Assembly: GCA_934647945.1 (NCBI GenBank)
Contig: CAKUFK010000015.1
Location: 14,954 to 78,953 of the forward strand
Source of the DNA: an uncultured Eubacteriales bacterium
GTDB lineage: Bacteria; Bacillota; Clostridia; Oscillospirales; Acutalibacteraceae
Direction: 5' to 3'
DNA length: 64,000 bases
In this document: piece after piece, positions 1-7,961 of the stretch
How the letters are laid out: the number at the start of each line of letters is the position of its first letter
How positions within the stretch are numbered: position 1 is the first letter of the stretch
Notes under the pieces: generated by a model
Database searches by the model: none
What the model was told of the DNA's origin: nothing
Seen by the model: the letters and a program-made list of their open reading frames with translations, nothing else
Translations under genes and position numbers: made by a program

Positions 1-1203
1 CACGCCGAAGAGATCAACCGTGGGGAACGCCCCGTCTCTGATCTGGGTGTAAGGGCCGTCGACGAGAACACCCTGGTCATCACCCTCGTGGAACCGGATG
101 ACGATTTCCCGAAGAAAACGGCCTCTACTCCCTACATGCCCTGCAACGAGGCTTTTTTTGAGCATACCGGGGGCCGGTACGGGCTGGAAGCGGAATACGT
201 ATTGACCAACGGGCCCTTTTATGTCAAATCCTGGCTTCACGGTGAATCCATTACCCTGGCAAAAAACGACGGATATCATGATGCGGCCGCCATCCTGCCC
301 GCCTCGGTCCGTTTCCTCATGCAGGCTCCGGACGATCCGGTCAATGCCCTCGCGGAAGGCAGCCTGGACGCGGCCGGGCTCACCGCCGCGCAGGCGGACG
401 CGGCGGCCGAAGAAGGCCTGGAGCTCGTCCGTCTCCAGGACACCTTGTCCGGCGTGTGGCTGAATAACAAGATAGACGCCCTTTCCGTCCCCTCCACCCG
501 CTGCGCCCTGCGGGACGCAATCGAGTGGGAGCTTCTCGGAACCCGGCTGACCGCGGGAGGAGCCTCGGTGGCCGCGGGATATATCCCGCCCGATGCCGTG
601 GTCTCGGGTGCGGAAAGATACCGGATACCCGATAACGCGCGTCTCCCTGTCTCCCGCGGCCGGGAGGCCCTGGCGGATTTCACGGCCGGCCTTGCGCAGG
701 CGGGCCTCTCCTCCTGCCCGGGGCTGACCATGCTCTGCGCCGACGACGAACAGAGCATTGAGCTGGCGCGCTATATCCTGCAATCCTGGCAGAAAAACCT
801 ATCCGTATATTTTGAGCTGGTCCCGTTGTCCCCTGACGAACTGGCTTCCCGTGTCGGCGTAGGGAATTACGAACTGGCGCTCTACACCCTCACCCCCTCG
901 TCCCTGACCGCTCAGGGAGTGCTGGGGGGGCTCGCGGGCACAGCCGCCGAGGGAAATCTGGCGCGGTATCAGAGCGCCCGTTTTTCTGAAGCGTTCGGCC
1001 GTTTGGCTGCCGGCACCTCCTCCCGCGTGGAGATCGATGAGCTCGAGGGGATCTTGTTCGAGGAATGTCCCTTCATCCCCCTGAGTTTCCCTGTCCGGAC
1101 GGTGGGGCTGGGCAAAACCGTGACGGGGGTGATCGTGCGCCCCTTCTCCGGCGGGGCGTTCGGGGCGGAGCTGGACTTCCGCGGCGCCGGCAAGCTGGAC
1201 TGA
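1..1203 (+). CDS. Family 5 extracellular solute-binding protein, 5' end outside window
   Basis: The frame is open from the first base, so the N-terminus lies outside the window; 400 residues are visible, ending at TGA 1201-1203. What is visible resembles the C-terminal two thirds of family 5 solute-binding proteins (DppA/OppA type), extracytoplasmic receptors that pass peptides or similar small ligands to an ABC transporter. Support comes from the GPFYVKSW segment, a ligand-site-like stretch WLNNKIDALS near residue 155 of the visible part, and the closing FIPLSFP segment. No permease or ATPase gene follows on this strand, so partners lie upstream or the receptor is an orphan. The ligand cannot be told from sequence. 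Confidence 0.82.
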   Translation, partial: HAEEINRGERPVSDLGVRAVDENTLVITLVEPDDDFPKKTASTPYMPCNEAFFEHTGGRYGLEAEYVLTNGPFYVKSWLHGESITLAKNDGYHDAAAILPASVRFLMQAPDDPVNALAEGSLDAAGLTAAQADAAAEEGLELVRLQDTLSGVWLNNKIDALSVPSTRCALRDAIEWELLGTRLTAGGASVAAGYIPPDAVVSGAERYRIPDNARLPVSRGREALADFTAGLAQAGLSSCPGLTMLCADDEQSIELARYILQSWQKNLSVYFELVPLSPDELASRVGVGNYELALYTLTPSSLTAQGVLGGLAGTAAEGNLARYQSARFSEAFGRLAAGTSSRVEIDELEGILFEECPFIPLSFPVRTVGLGKTVTGVIVRPFSGGAFGAELDFRGAGKLD

Positions 1204-1234
1204 CCGGCATGGCCGCCTTTTTGAGTAGGATACG

Positions 1235-1405
1235 ATGGCGAAAGTAAAGCTCATCTGCGGCAAAATCGGCAGCGGCAAAAGTTGGTACGCGAGGAGGTTG
1301 ATAGCGGCCTTTGGCGGCCTGCTCTTCAAAGGATTGGCCGGATTTGAAGAGCCGTCGCCGGACGATATGGCCGTCTGGTTCGAAAACCGCCGGGCCGACG
1401 GATAG
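1235..1405 (+). pseudogene. Internally deleted AAA-type (P-loop) kinase relic
   Basis: This 56-codon frame starts MAKVKLICGKIGSGKS, a perfect Walker A P-loop, and then runs within about 20 residues into FEEPSPDDMAVWFENRR. In clostridial AAA_33-type small kinases, from memory of the family, the P-loop is N-terminal and an F-EPSP-E-M-VWFENR-like tail is C-terminal, with over 100 residues between. The frame is therefore best read as an in-frame deletion that joined the two ends. It follows the receptor gene by 31 bases and has no clear AGGAGG site. It could still be translated, but Walker B and the substrate region are missing, so catalysis is unlikely. Confidence 0.55.
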
Positions 1406-1430
1406 GGCGGAGTCTGTAAGACACAAAAGG

Positions 1431-1462
1431 GCCACAGCAATTTTATTGCGGCGGCTTTTTTG
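1431..1462 (+). terminator. Imperfect rho-independent terminator
   Basis: A 10-base stem with two mismatches (GCCACAGCAA / TTGCGGCGGC, five-base loop) is followed by six T. It would end transcripts of the receptor gene and the kinase relic. Confidence 0.5.
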
Positions 1463-1539
1463 TTTGCTTTTCATTACATGTGTGATACGATATATCATAA
1501 TAGTCGTACAATAAATTTGCGATTTACGGAGAATTTGCG

Positions 1540-1977
1540 ATGATTAGGGAAATTTATGAAACTGAATTAAATGAATTGCTAGAACTGTATTTATATTTGC
1601 ACGAGAAATCTGTACCTGAAATGACAGAACATTTGAATAAGACATGGGAAGCCATCATCCAGGATAATCAGCATCACATTATCGTTAAGATTGTCGATGA
1701 TAAGATTGTATCTTCTTGTGTATGCGTGATTATCCCTAATTTGACAAGAAATATCAGGCCTTACGCATTTATAGAGAATATTGTCACCCATGCGGATTAT
1801 CGTGGAAAGGGCTATGCGACGGAATGCCTGGACTACGCTAAAGAGATTGCTGTCAAGTCGAATTGTTATAAAATGATGCTGCTTACCGGATCAAAGCAAG
1901 AATCAACACTCCGCTTTTATAGAAATGCTGGTTATAACAGCACGGATAAGACGGCTTTTATACAATGGCTTGAATAA
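1540..1977 (+). CDS. GNAT family N-acetyltransferase
   Basis: A 145-residue single-domain GCN5-related acetyltransferase, which moves an acetyl group from acetyl-CoA to an amine of unknown identity. The acetyl-CoA pyrophosphate loop is visible as THADYRGKGYATECL at about residues 87-101, preceded by the family's beta-4 strand (AFIENIVT) and followed by the beta-5 segment KMMLLTGS and a C-terminal GYN motif near residue 131. The start has a good site (GGAG, 8 bases before ATG). The gene is much richer in A and T than its neighbours and has AT-rich flanks, which suggests recent acquisition. A terminator follows at 2032-2064. Substrate unknown. Confidence 0.85.
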   Translation: MIREIYETELNELLELYLYLHEKSVPEMTEHLNKTWEAIIQDNQHHIIVKIVDDKIVSSCVCVIIPNLTRNIRPYAFIENIVTHADYRGKGYATECLDYAKEIAVKSNCYKMMLLTGSKQESTLRFYRNAGYNSTDKTAFIQWLE

Positions 1978-2031
1978 TGTTTACGGCGCATTTTCTATAC
2001 ATGACCGCTGCCATGTAGTGCGGCTAAAGAA

Positions 2032-2064
2032 AAAACCAAGGTGCTTCGCGACACCTTGGTTTTT
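2032..2064. terminator. Bidirectional rho-independent terminator
   Basis: Twelve-base stem AAAACCAAGGTG / CACCTTGGTTTT with an eight-base loop, flanked by A-run and T-run, so it works in both directions. It ends the acetyltransferase transcript. Confidence 0.85.
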
Positions 2065-2256
2065 ACTCTTTTACGTCCACCGCAGCATCGGGTGATCCGT
2101 CCTTTTTAGATGCATGTTGTTGGCCACCTGTTTTTTACACCTTCGTTAAAAACGGGCAAGGGCCGTCCTCGATCTAGCGGGAATATATGCCATGATAGGA
2201 TGGCCACCAAATTCCGGGGCCGCCGCCCGTGACGTTTCTCCTGTTTTCCCAGCCGC

Positions 2257-2535
2257 CTATCTCCCGCCAGCCTCATCGTAGCGTTCCACCGGCTGAAGGA
2301 TGTCTGCCATCAGCCGGGCTCCTTCCCGAAAGCCGTCCCGATAGGCCATCCGGCAGCGCTGCTTTCCCATCTCCTGCTGCGCGTCCTGCCATACGTCGAT
2401 GCGGAACTGGACCTGTATGTCCATCTTCTCCAGCCAGCCATTTAGCCGTTCCCGCAGCTGCTCCATTTCATGAAAATCCCCCGTTTTTTCCATATCCTCC
2501 CACCAGCGTTCGAACCTTTCATCCATCCAAAGCAT
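2257..2535 (-). CDS. Small protein of unknown function, charged helical
   Basis: A 92-residue protein with no family I recognise. It is rich in charged and aromatic residues (MDERFERWWEDMEK at the start, later QQEMGKQRCRMAYRDGFREGARLMADIL) and is likely all-helical and cytoplasmic. I chose ATG 2535 because GGGAGGG stands seven bases before it; an upstream ATG would cross the operator and lacks a site. It is transcribed away from the Xre-type gene at 2619, with a perfect palindrome (2551-2570) between them, so the two are probably co-regulated. The repeated pattern of W, E and R residues and small size would suit a DNA-element accessory protein, but nothing proves this. Confidence 0.6.
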   Translation of the reverse strand: MLWMDERFERWWEDMEKTGDFHEMEQLRERLNGWLEKMDIQVQFRIDVWQDAQQEMGKQRCRMAYRDGFREGARLMADILQPVERYDEAGGR

Positions 2536-2550
2536 AGACAGCCCTCCCTT

Positions 2551-2570
2551 TTGCTCTATTTTTAGAGCAA
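2551..2570. promoter_or_regulatory. Candidate operator between divergent genes
   Basis: Perfect inverted repeat TTGCTCTA-TTTT-TAGAGCAA lying between the divergent genes at 2535 and 2619, about 15 bases upstream of the leftward start codon. Position and symmetry fit an operator for the Xre-type protein encoded at 2619-2873. A TATAAT at 2590-2595 on the + strand could be that gene's -10, but I see no good -35. Confidence 0.5.
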
Positions 2571-2618
2571 TTTTAACACAACCTTTCCGTATAATCAAGT
2601 CATCAGATAGGAAAGGCC

Positions 2619-2873
2619 GTGCATTGTTTGGACCAGAAAATCAAACGGGAGGCCTCCGTCGGGCACAATATCCGGCGGTGCCGGATAGAGGCAGGCCTGA
2701 CCCAGGAGCAGGTTACGGCCAGGCTGCAGATCGAAGGCTGTGACTTGACGCGGAGTTCCTATGCAAAGATCGAGGCCGGCCTCCAGCACATCTCGGTCCG
2801 GCAGCTGTGGGCTTTGTGCCGGATCCTGAAAACGGCGCCGGAGGAGCTCCTCCGCCTCGACGAATCGTTTTGA
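2619..2873 (+). CDS. Xre-family helix-turn-helix regulator, short
   Basis: An 84-residue protein that is essentially one Xre/Cro HTH domain. The signature GHNIRRCRIEAGLTQEQVTARLQ is at about residues 15-37 and SYAKIEAG, the end of the recognition helix, at about 47-54; the tail ISVRQLWALCRILKTAPEELL is the usual closing helix. The start is GTG 2619 with GGAAAGG upstream; other starts would truncate the domain. It probably binds the palindrome at 2551-2570 and controls itself and the divergent gene. No effector domain is present. Confidence 0.82.
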   Translation: MHCLDQKIKREASVGHNIRRCRIEAGLTQEQVTARLQIEGCDLTRSSYAKIEAGLQHISVRQLWALCRILKTAPEELLRLDESF

Positions 2874-2904
2874 ATACCTGCCGATGCCGACCGCAAAGGC
2901 AAAA

Positions 2905-2935
2905 ACAGGCGCGTCATGGCTCATGACGCGCCTGT
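2905..2935 (-). terminator. Rho-independent terminator
   Basis: Perfect 14-base stem with a three-base loop (ACAGGCGCGTCATG arms). On the minus strand it is followed by five T, so it ends the leftward flavoprotein gene that stops at 2985; read in the other direction it may also end the Xre gene. Confidence 0.85.
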
Positions 2936-2984
2936 CTGTCAAAGCGGAAAGCAAAAAGGGTGCAACCGGCCATAAACAGTGGGT

Positions 2985-3551
2985 TCATCCCTGGCGCCCT
3001 CTATATAGCCTATTGAGCCGCTCGGCCGCCTGCCGGGCCGCCGAAAGTGCCCGCTCATCCCGCGCGGCGGGAAGGCGGTTGGTGTTTAATGAACAAACCA
3101 TTGTGCAGGGACGCTCTACATGCAGGTGTTTCAGGATGGTGAGAGCGGTTTGGATGGGGGCAGCCTCGGTGCCCTGTTCGGCGCCGGTCAGAAGGATGAC
3201 CCCATTTTTCCGTTTTCCTCCAGCCGGCTCCTGACGGAAGTGTCGGGCGGCAAACAGCGTCTGGAACCGGCTGGCGAGACTGAGAAGCGGCCCGCTGAGC
3301 GAGGAAAACCAAATAGGCGATGCGAGGACCACGTTATCGCACTCCTTCCAGTAGGGGACGACATCCTGCATCTCGTCCGGTATGCTGCAGCCGGGATGGC
3401 TCCAGCAAAACCGGCAGTCCAGGCAGGGAGAGATGGAAGATGAGGCGGATAGGGTCCGCACCTCCCCCTCGAGATGCCGGACGAAGGCGCCCGCCAAAGC
3501 GGCGGTATCTCCATTTTTCTTCAGGGATCCAAACAATAGCAGCGTTTTCAT
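2985..3551 (-). CDS. NADPH-dependent FMN reductase / iron-sulfur flavoprotein-like
   Basis: A 188-residue flavodoxin-fold protein. The N-terminus MKTLLLFGSLKKNGDTAAL carries the phosphate-binding loop (GS-KKNGDT) for FMN; CLDCRFCW--PGCSIPDEM at about residues 43-60 is the Cys-rich segment seen in the iron-sulfur flavoprotein/multimeric flavodoxin branch; PIWFSSLSGPLLSLASRF at about 79-96 is the second FMN contact. It likely shuttles electrons from NAD(P)H to an unknown acceptor in the cytoplasm. Start ATG 3551 is preceded by GAGAGG; an in-frame start six codons earlier lacks a site. Monocistronic between two terminators. Confidence 0.82.
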   Translation of the reverse strand: MKTLLLFGSLKKNGDTAALAGAFVRHLEGEVRTLSASSSISPCLDCRFCWSHPGCSIPDEMQDVVPYWKECDNVVLASPIWFSSLSGPLLSLASRFQTLFAARHFRQEPAGGKRKNGVILLTGAEQGTEAAPIQTALTILKHLHVERPCTMVCSLNTNRLPAARDERALSAARQAAERLNRLYRGRQG

Positions 3552-3574
3552 ACAGCCTCTCTCCCACAAAACAA

Positions 3575-3607
3575 CTCCCGGCCGGCTCGTTCTGAGCCGG
3601 CCGGGAG
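3575..3607 (-). terminator. Rho-independent terminator
   Basis: Perfect 14-base GC-rich stem (CTCCCGGCCGGCTC arms, five-base loop) followed on the minus strand by TTGTTTTG. It ends the two-gene unit at 3631-4493. Confidence 0.8.
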
Positions 3608-3630
3608 CCGAAACAGGGCTCTTTCAATAA

Positions 3631-4110
3631 TTAGCCCTGCACCTGTCCGCCGTTTGCCACGCGAGCATTGTAGGCGATCACGAGATTGTTGTAGTTTTTC
3701 AAAAACTTGGCCGTGGCGATCAGGGGCCCAAGGCCGCAGAGCAGTGAGCCGACCAGGATCCAAAGCAGATAGGTCACGCCGCTGTCCTGTACCTGGACGC
3801 CCATCCGGGTACCGGTATCCTTGAGCCGCTCACCCTGGGTGTAATACCAGATGATGGGATAGATGCCGCAGGTGACGATGTAAAGCACCACCGCCAGGAC
3901 GGGACTGAAATCCCGATTGTCACCCTGGGCAAGCTGATTGACGCTTTTCGTGGTGATATACACCCAATACAGGCCGTAGATCCCACAGGTGATGATGGTC
4001 AGGAAGAACCATCCCCAGAAAGACCGTTGTTTCAACAAACCAAACGCCTCCTCAAACGTTTTTATATGTAAGGCAGATGCCTTATCACCGAATCGCTTTA
4101 GGTGAGCCAT
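3631..4110 (-). CDS. DUF4234-like integral membrane protein
   Basis: A 159-residue membrane protein with three to four hydrophobic segments: SFWGWFFLTIITCGIYGLYW (about 30-49), VLAVVLYIVTCGIYPIIWYY (about 71-90) and a third at about 114-133. The repeated TCGIYG-YW / TCGIYPIIWYY pattern is the mark of the DUF4234 family, whose role is unknown. Its ATG overlaps the last 13 bases of the upstream DUF2752 gene, so the two are translated as a pair. The C-terminus (KNYNNLVIAYN) fits the family's end. Confidence 0.75.
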   Translation of the reverse strand: MAHLKRFGDKASALHIKTFEEAFGLLKQRSFWGWFFLTIITCGIYGLYWVYITTKSVNQLAQGDNRDFSPVLAVVLYIVTCGIYPIIWYYTQGERLKDTGTRMGVQVQDSGVTYLLWILVGSLLCGLGPLIATAKFLKNYNNLVIAYNARVANGGQVQG

Positions 4111-4493
4111 CCGAACAGGCGCAGCAGGCGGTTAAGCGGCGCGTTTTCATTCACCGTCATCGGTGGGGTGCGGGGAAAAAGCCAGACCATGCGCACAATA
4201 TACGTCCCCGCGAATAAAACAGCCAAGATCGCAGCGGCGGCCACCACCGCCTTTTTCGGCAGCCGGTTGCAAAAGAGGAACAACAGTACCAGAAGCGGCA
4301 GTGTCCAGAACAGCGGATGCCAGCGGAACGCCCCGGCAAAATCCAGCCGCAGCGCCTGGAGCCAAGCCCGGGTCATGCCGCAGCCCGGACAGGGAACGCC
4401 CAGCAGGCGGTAAACGGCGCATCCAAAACAAACGGCCCACGCAAAAACAAAAATCAGGATCAGGGCAAAGCTCCGCCATTTTCTCTTGTCCAT
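4098..4493 (-). CDS. DUF2752 membrane protein
   Basis: A 131-residue membrane protein with three hydrophobic helices. The motif GVPCPGCGMTRAWLQAL near residues 33-49 is diagnostic of DUF2752, and the following Phe-rich segment FRWHPLFW is also typical. Function unknown; the paired Cys residues beside a membrane face suggest a metal or redox site, but this is not shown. ATG 4493 is chosen because earlier in-frame starts would add about 30 residues without hydrophobic or conserved character. It overlaps the DUF4234 gene, a pairing that makes a common membrane role likely. Confidence 0.8.
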   Translation of the reverse strand: MDKRKWRSFALILIFVFAWAVCFGCAVYRLLGVPCPGCGMTRAWLQALRLDFAGAFRWHPLFWTLPLLVLLFLFCNRLPKKAVVAAAAILAVLFAGTYIVRMVWLFPRTPPMTVNENAPLNRLLRLFGWLT

Positions 4494-4606
4494 AGGCCTC
4501 CCTCGCCCGGCTATCCATATCCTGTGTCCAGTATACCAAACCGCGCTTCTCCGCGCAACCGCCTGGGGGCAAATTTGTGTCGACAAAATTTGAGGCGGGG
4601 ATTTAT

Positions 4607-5815
4607 TTATTCTGCCGATTCATCCAGGAGATCCTTTTTCTCCAGATGTTCCCGGACAGAGGAGCCGTCATCCAGAACCAGACGGCCGTTTGGATCGAAC
4701 GATACGTCCCGGATATCCGAACGGGTATATTTTTTGATATCCCGGATGCGGAAGCGGTCGCCGGGGGTCATGAAGGTGAAGGCCACGCCGTGGCGTTTGG
4801 CCCGGCCGGTCCGGCCGATGCGGTGGAGGTAATACTCGTTCTCGTCCGGGATATCGTAGTTGAACACCGCCTCCACGTCGTCGACATCGATACCGCGGGC
4901 CGCCACATCGGTGGCGACGAGGACCTCGAATTTTCCTTCCCGGAAGCCGTTCATGACCCGGTTGCGCTGCGCCTGGGGGATATCCCCATGCAGGGCGTCG
5001 GCGCTGCGGCCCATCCGGCGGAGCTTGTCCCCCAGGCGGCGGACGGTGTTTTTCATGTTGCAGAACACCATCACCCGCCTCAGCTCCAGCTCGTCGATGA
5101 TCCGGCACATATCCTCCAGCCGCCGGTCTCCGGAAGAAATCAGGCCGAACTGCGCGATCCGGGGCCGGTTGTCCCCCTCGGCCTCGACAGTGATCTCCAC
5201 CGCCGCATGCTGATATTCCCACGCCACGTCCATCACCTCGCGGGAAATGGTGGCGCTGAACATCACCACCTGGGTGTCGCCGGGGGTGGCGTTGAGGATC
5301 TTGCGCACATCCTTGATAAAGCCCATCTTGAGCATTTCGTCCGCCTCGTCGAGGACGGCGGTGTAGACGTTGCCGAGGAAAACCGTGCCCCGTCCCATGT
5401 GGTCGAGCAGGCGGCCGGGCGTCGCCACCAGGATATGCGGCGGCTTTTTCAGCGCCATGAGCTGTTTCTGGATGGGCTGGCCGCCATAGACCGAGACGAT
5501 CCGCACCTCCGGCAAAAACGCCGCGAGCTGGCGGAGCTCCTCGGTAATCTGGATGCAGAGTTCCCGGGTGGGGCAGATCACCACCGCCTGGGTATCCATC
5601 TCGTTCATCCGCAGATTTTCGAGCAGCGGAATGCCGAAGGCACAGGTCTTGCCGGTGCCGGTGGGCGCCTTGGCAATGACGTCGTGCCCGTCCAGCATCG
5701 CAGGGATGGTTCTGGCCTGTACCGGCGTGGGGGCGGAAAAGCCCATCCGCCGGACGGCTTTTAAAACTTCAGGGGTCAGGTCCAGCTGTTCAAAGCTGTT
5801 GATTTCTCCGGTCAT
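4607..5815 (-). CDS. DEAD-box ATP-dependent RNA helicase
   Basis: A 402-residue RNA helicase with all core motifs in order: Q motif (FEQLDLTPEVL--PTPVQ, residues about 8-38), motif I APTGTGKT, Ia PTRELCIQI, Ib TPGRLLDH, motif II DEAD, motif III SAT, motif V ARGID and motif VI HRIGRTGR. It unwinds short RNA duplexes with ATP, typically in ribosome assembly or mRNA decay. The C-terminal extension after motif VI is short (about 60 residues, no RRM or RGG tail), so it is smaller than CshA or DbpA. ATG 5815 has GAGAGG upstream. The nearest subtype cannot be fixed by eye. Confidence 0.92.
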   Translation of the reverse strand: MTGEINSFEQLDLTPEVLKAVRRMGFSAPTPVQARTIPAMLDGHDVIAKAPTGTGKTCAFGIPLLENLRMNEMDTQAVVICPTRELCIQITEELRQLAAFLPEVRIVSVYGGQPIQKQLMALKKPPHILVATPGRLLDHMGRGTVFLGNVYTAVLDEADEMLKMGFIKDVRKILNATPGDTQVVMFSATISREVMDVAWEYQHAAVEITVEAEGDNRPRIAQFGLISSGDRRLEDMCRIIDELELRRVMVFCNMKNTVRRLGDKLRRMGRSADALHGDIPQAQRNRVMNGFREGKFEVLVATDVAARGIDVDDVEAVFNYDIPDENEYYLHRIGRTGRAKRHGVAFTFMTPGDRFRIRDIKKYTRSDIRDVSFDPNGRLVLDDGSSVREHLEKKDLLDESAE

Positions 5816-5997
5816 GTGGATTCCTCTCTGTTCCGGCAGTGCCGGTTTTTGAATGGGAGCGCCGGCTGTCAATGGCGAGCCCCCGGACATGTTCGTTTGC
5901 TTCCCTTTTCATAAAGGGAGGGAGATCCCGTGGGCCAGCCCTCCGGCGTCAGCCCCATACTATGGGATACGATTCTGCATACAGGCACGGGCAGCGG

Positions 5998-7314
5998 TTA
6001 CGGGCCGGGCATACCGGTACAGGTACCCTCGTCGGCGCCGGTCAGCCGCACCCGCACGATCGAGCCGGGTTCGGGCAGGGCGTCCCCCACCGCGAGGACG
6101 CGGACGGGAAGATAATCCCGGGTGTATCCCAATGCGGCGCCGGATTCCTCCCGGGTTTCCACCAGCACCTCGGCGATACGCCCGATATGAGCGGCGGCAA
6201 AGGCGTCCCGGCCGGCAGCCGCAGTATCGGCCATGAGCGCGGCGCGGCGGGCCTTTTCCGCCCGGGATACCTGGCCGGGCGCCGTGGCGGCGGGGGTGCC
6301 GGCACGGCGGGAATACGCGAACACATGCACCCGCGCAAAGCCGATCTCTTCCACAAACCGGCGGGATCGCTCGAATTCCTCCCCGGTCTCCCCAGGGAAT
6401 CCGACCATGACGTCGGTGGTCAGGGCACAGCCGGGGAACGCCTCCCGCAGCCGCTCGCAGACCTGCCGGTACTCGTCGGTGGTATAGCGGCGCCGCATGC
6501 GGGAGAGGGTGGCGTCGCACCCGCTCTGCAGGGACAGATGAAATTGGGGGCAGAGGCTGCTGCAGCCGGGCGATGCAAGGCGGGCAATGACCGCGGGGGT
6601 TAGGCAGTCAGGTTCCAACGAGCCCAGCCGCACCCGGTCGATCCCCTCGACGGCACAGGCGGTTTCCACCGCATCACAGAGATCGGCACCCGTATCCTTG
6701 CCGTAAGCGGTCAAATTGATGCCGACCAGTACGACCTCCCGGTATCCCCGCGCCGCCAGGAGCCTGAGCTCGCTGTAAAGCTCCGGAATCGGCTTGGAGC
6801 GCACCCGCCCGCGTGCCCGTGGGATGACACAATACGCACAGAAGCGGTCGCATCCGTCCTCGATTTTGACAAAGGCCCTCGTCCGGCCCTGAAACGCATC
6901 GATAGACAGGCTCTCGAACGCCTTGCCGTGATCCGGGATCTCCACGATCCGGTGGCCCAGCTCCCGGTATTGATTGACGCATCGGGGCAAGGCCGCCCTG
7001 GCGGCATTTCCGAGGACCACATCGGCTTCGGCGAAGCCCTCCGCCTCTTCGGGGAAAGCCTGGGGCAGACAGCCGGTGAGGACCAGCACGGCACGGGGAT
7101 TTTCCCGGCGGCAGCGGCGCAGGAGCTGCCGCAGCTTGCGGTCGCTCTCCCCCGTCACGGTGCAGGAATTAAGCACAATTACAGCGTCTCCGGCATCGGG
7201 GGATCCGGGGAGGTATTCGCCGGTTTCATAGCCGTTGTCGGCCATACAGCGCATCATGGCTTGCGTCTCGTATTGATTGACCTTGCAGCCGAGCGTATAA
7301 AACAGCGCCCGCAT
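5998..7314 (-). CDS. mtaB: tRNA (N6-threonylcarbamoyladenosine(37)-C2)-methylthiotransferase
   Basis: A 438-residue radical-SAM methylthiotransferase that turns t6A37 into ms2t6A37 in tRNAs reading ANN codons. The N-terminal UPF0004 domain starts LGCKVNQYETQAM, the motif that marks MtaB rather than MiaB or RimO, with Cys in LNSCTVT and LTGCLPQ for the auxiliary cluster. The radical-SAM cluster motif CDRFCAYCVIPRARG is at about residue 150, and a C-terminal TRAM-like segment ends the protein. ATG 7314 follows GGAAGGGG. It has its own promoter at 7356-7384, and about 180 bases separate it from the helicase gene downstream. Confidence 0.93.
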   Translation of the reverse strand: MRALFYTLGCKVNQYETQAMMRCMADNGYETGEYLPGSPDAGDAVIVLNSCTVTGESDRKLRQLLRRCRRENPRAVLVLTGCLPQAFPEEAEGFAEADVVLGNAARAALPRCVNQYRELGHRIVEIPDHGKAFESLSIDAFQGRTRAFVKIEDGCDRFCAYCVIPRARGRVRSKPIPELYSELRLLAARGYREVVLVGINLTAYGKDTGADLCDAVETACAVEGIDRVRLGSLEPDCLTPAVIARLASPGCSSLCPQFHLSLQSGCDATLSRMRRRYTTDEYRQVCERLREAFPGCALTTDVMVGFPGETGEEFERSRRFVEEIGFARVHVFAYSRRAGTPAATAPGQVSRAEKARRAALMADTAAAGRDAFAAAHIGRIAEVLVETREESGAALGYTRDYLPVRVLAVGDALPEPGSIVRVRLTGADEGTCTGMPGP

Positions 7315-7355
7315 GGAATCCCCCCTTCCAAGTTGGTAACTTGACTCAATTTTAC

Positions 7356-7384
7356 ATTATACTCGAAATCTTACCGCATTTCAA
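7356..7384 (-). promoter_or_regulatory. Sigma-A promoter of mtaB
   Basis: Reading leftward: TTGAAA (7379-7384), 17-base spacer, TATAAT (7356-7361), about 40 bases before the mtaB start codon. Confidence 0.8.
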
Positions 7385-7408
7385 TGGACACTTTGTTTTC
7401 TTTCCCTG

Positions 7409-7437
7409 TTGTTTTCCCCGTATAAACTGGCTATAAT
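7409..7437 (+). promoter_or_regulatory. Sigma-A promoter of the HPr-like gene
   Basis: TTGTTT (7409-7414), 17-base spacer, TATAAT (7432-7437). It lies back to back with the mtaB promoter and gives the HPr-like gene a leader of roughly 100 bases. Confidence 0.7.
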
Positions 7438-7548
7438 AAGATAAACTGCGAATTTCCTCGAAAGGCCGCAGATCCAGGGGCGGCAACAGCGGCCGGTTCT
7501 GCCGCAAGAGCATGTGCATGCCGTTTGGCGAAAGAAAGGATGGCGGGT

Positions 7549-7809
7549 ATGTACCAGGCGAGAGTGCGTTTTGACACCGTGGTGGAAGCCAAAGCGTTTG
7601 TCAGCATCTGCAACGACATGGATTTTAAAGTGGAATTGATTGCCCAACCCTATGTCATCGACGCGAAGTCCATCATGGGCCTGTTCAGTCTCGACCTGTC
7701 CAAACCGATTGAGCTGCGCGCACACTGCCCGGAGGACGGCGGCGAATTTGCCGCGCGCATCCGCCCCTATCGTGAGGCCGCCGCTTCGGAGCCGGGGGAT
7801 AATGCCTGA
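7549..7809 (+). CDS. HPr-like protein without the catalytic histidine
   Basis: An 86-residue protein with the HPr fold. The segment YVIDAKSIMGLFSLDLSKPIEL (residues about 35-56) aligns with the HPr region around regulatory Ser46 (here Ser41), which is the site of HPr kinase and the CcpA-binding face. The N-terminal part (RFDTVVEAKAFVSICN) replaces the usual GLHARPA, so the phosphotransfer His15 is missing and sugar-PTS phosphate transfer is impossible. This combination recalls Bacillus Crh, a purely regulatory relative, but that is inference. ATG 7549 is chosen because AAAGGA stands eight bases before it. It has its own promoter and terminator. Confidence 0.85.
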   Translation: MYQARVRFDTVVEAKAFVSICNDMDFKVELIAQPYVIDAKSIMGLFSLDLSKPIELRAHCPEDGGEFAARIRPYREAAASEPGDNA

Positions 7810-7840
7810 CCAGCCGAGCACATCGCCGCGGGAAAAGCCA

Positions 7841-7878
7841 AGGACCGCCTGAAAGCAGCGTTTCAGGCGGTCCTTTTT
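7841..7878 (+). terminator. Rho-independent terminator
   Basis: Perfect 14-base stem (AGGACCGCCTGAAA arms, six-base loop) followed by TTTT, 31 bases after the HPr-like gene. Confidence 0.9.
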
Positions 7879-7961
7879 GGGATCCGGGGTCTTTTCTTGT
7901 CCGCATTCCAAATCGTCGGCGGCAAAGAAGCGCGTTTGGGATATGCGGCCGGATGATCGCG

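Noticed and set aside
2090..2250. Two GGCCACC-containing stretches that recalled insertion-sequence ends
   Set aside because: No transposase fragment, no matching terminal repeat and no target duplication could be seen.
4577..5764. Long + strand frame opposite the DEAD-box helicase
   Set aside because: It is the shadow of a GC-rich gene; the minus strand shows all helicase motifs.
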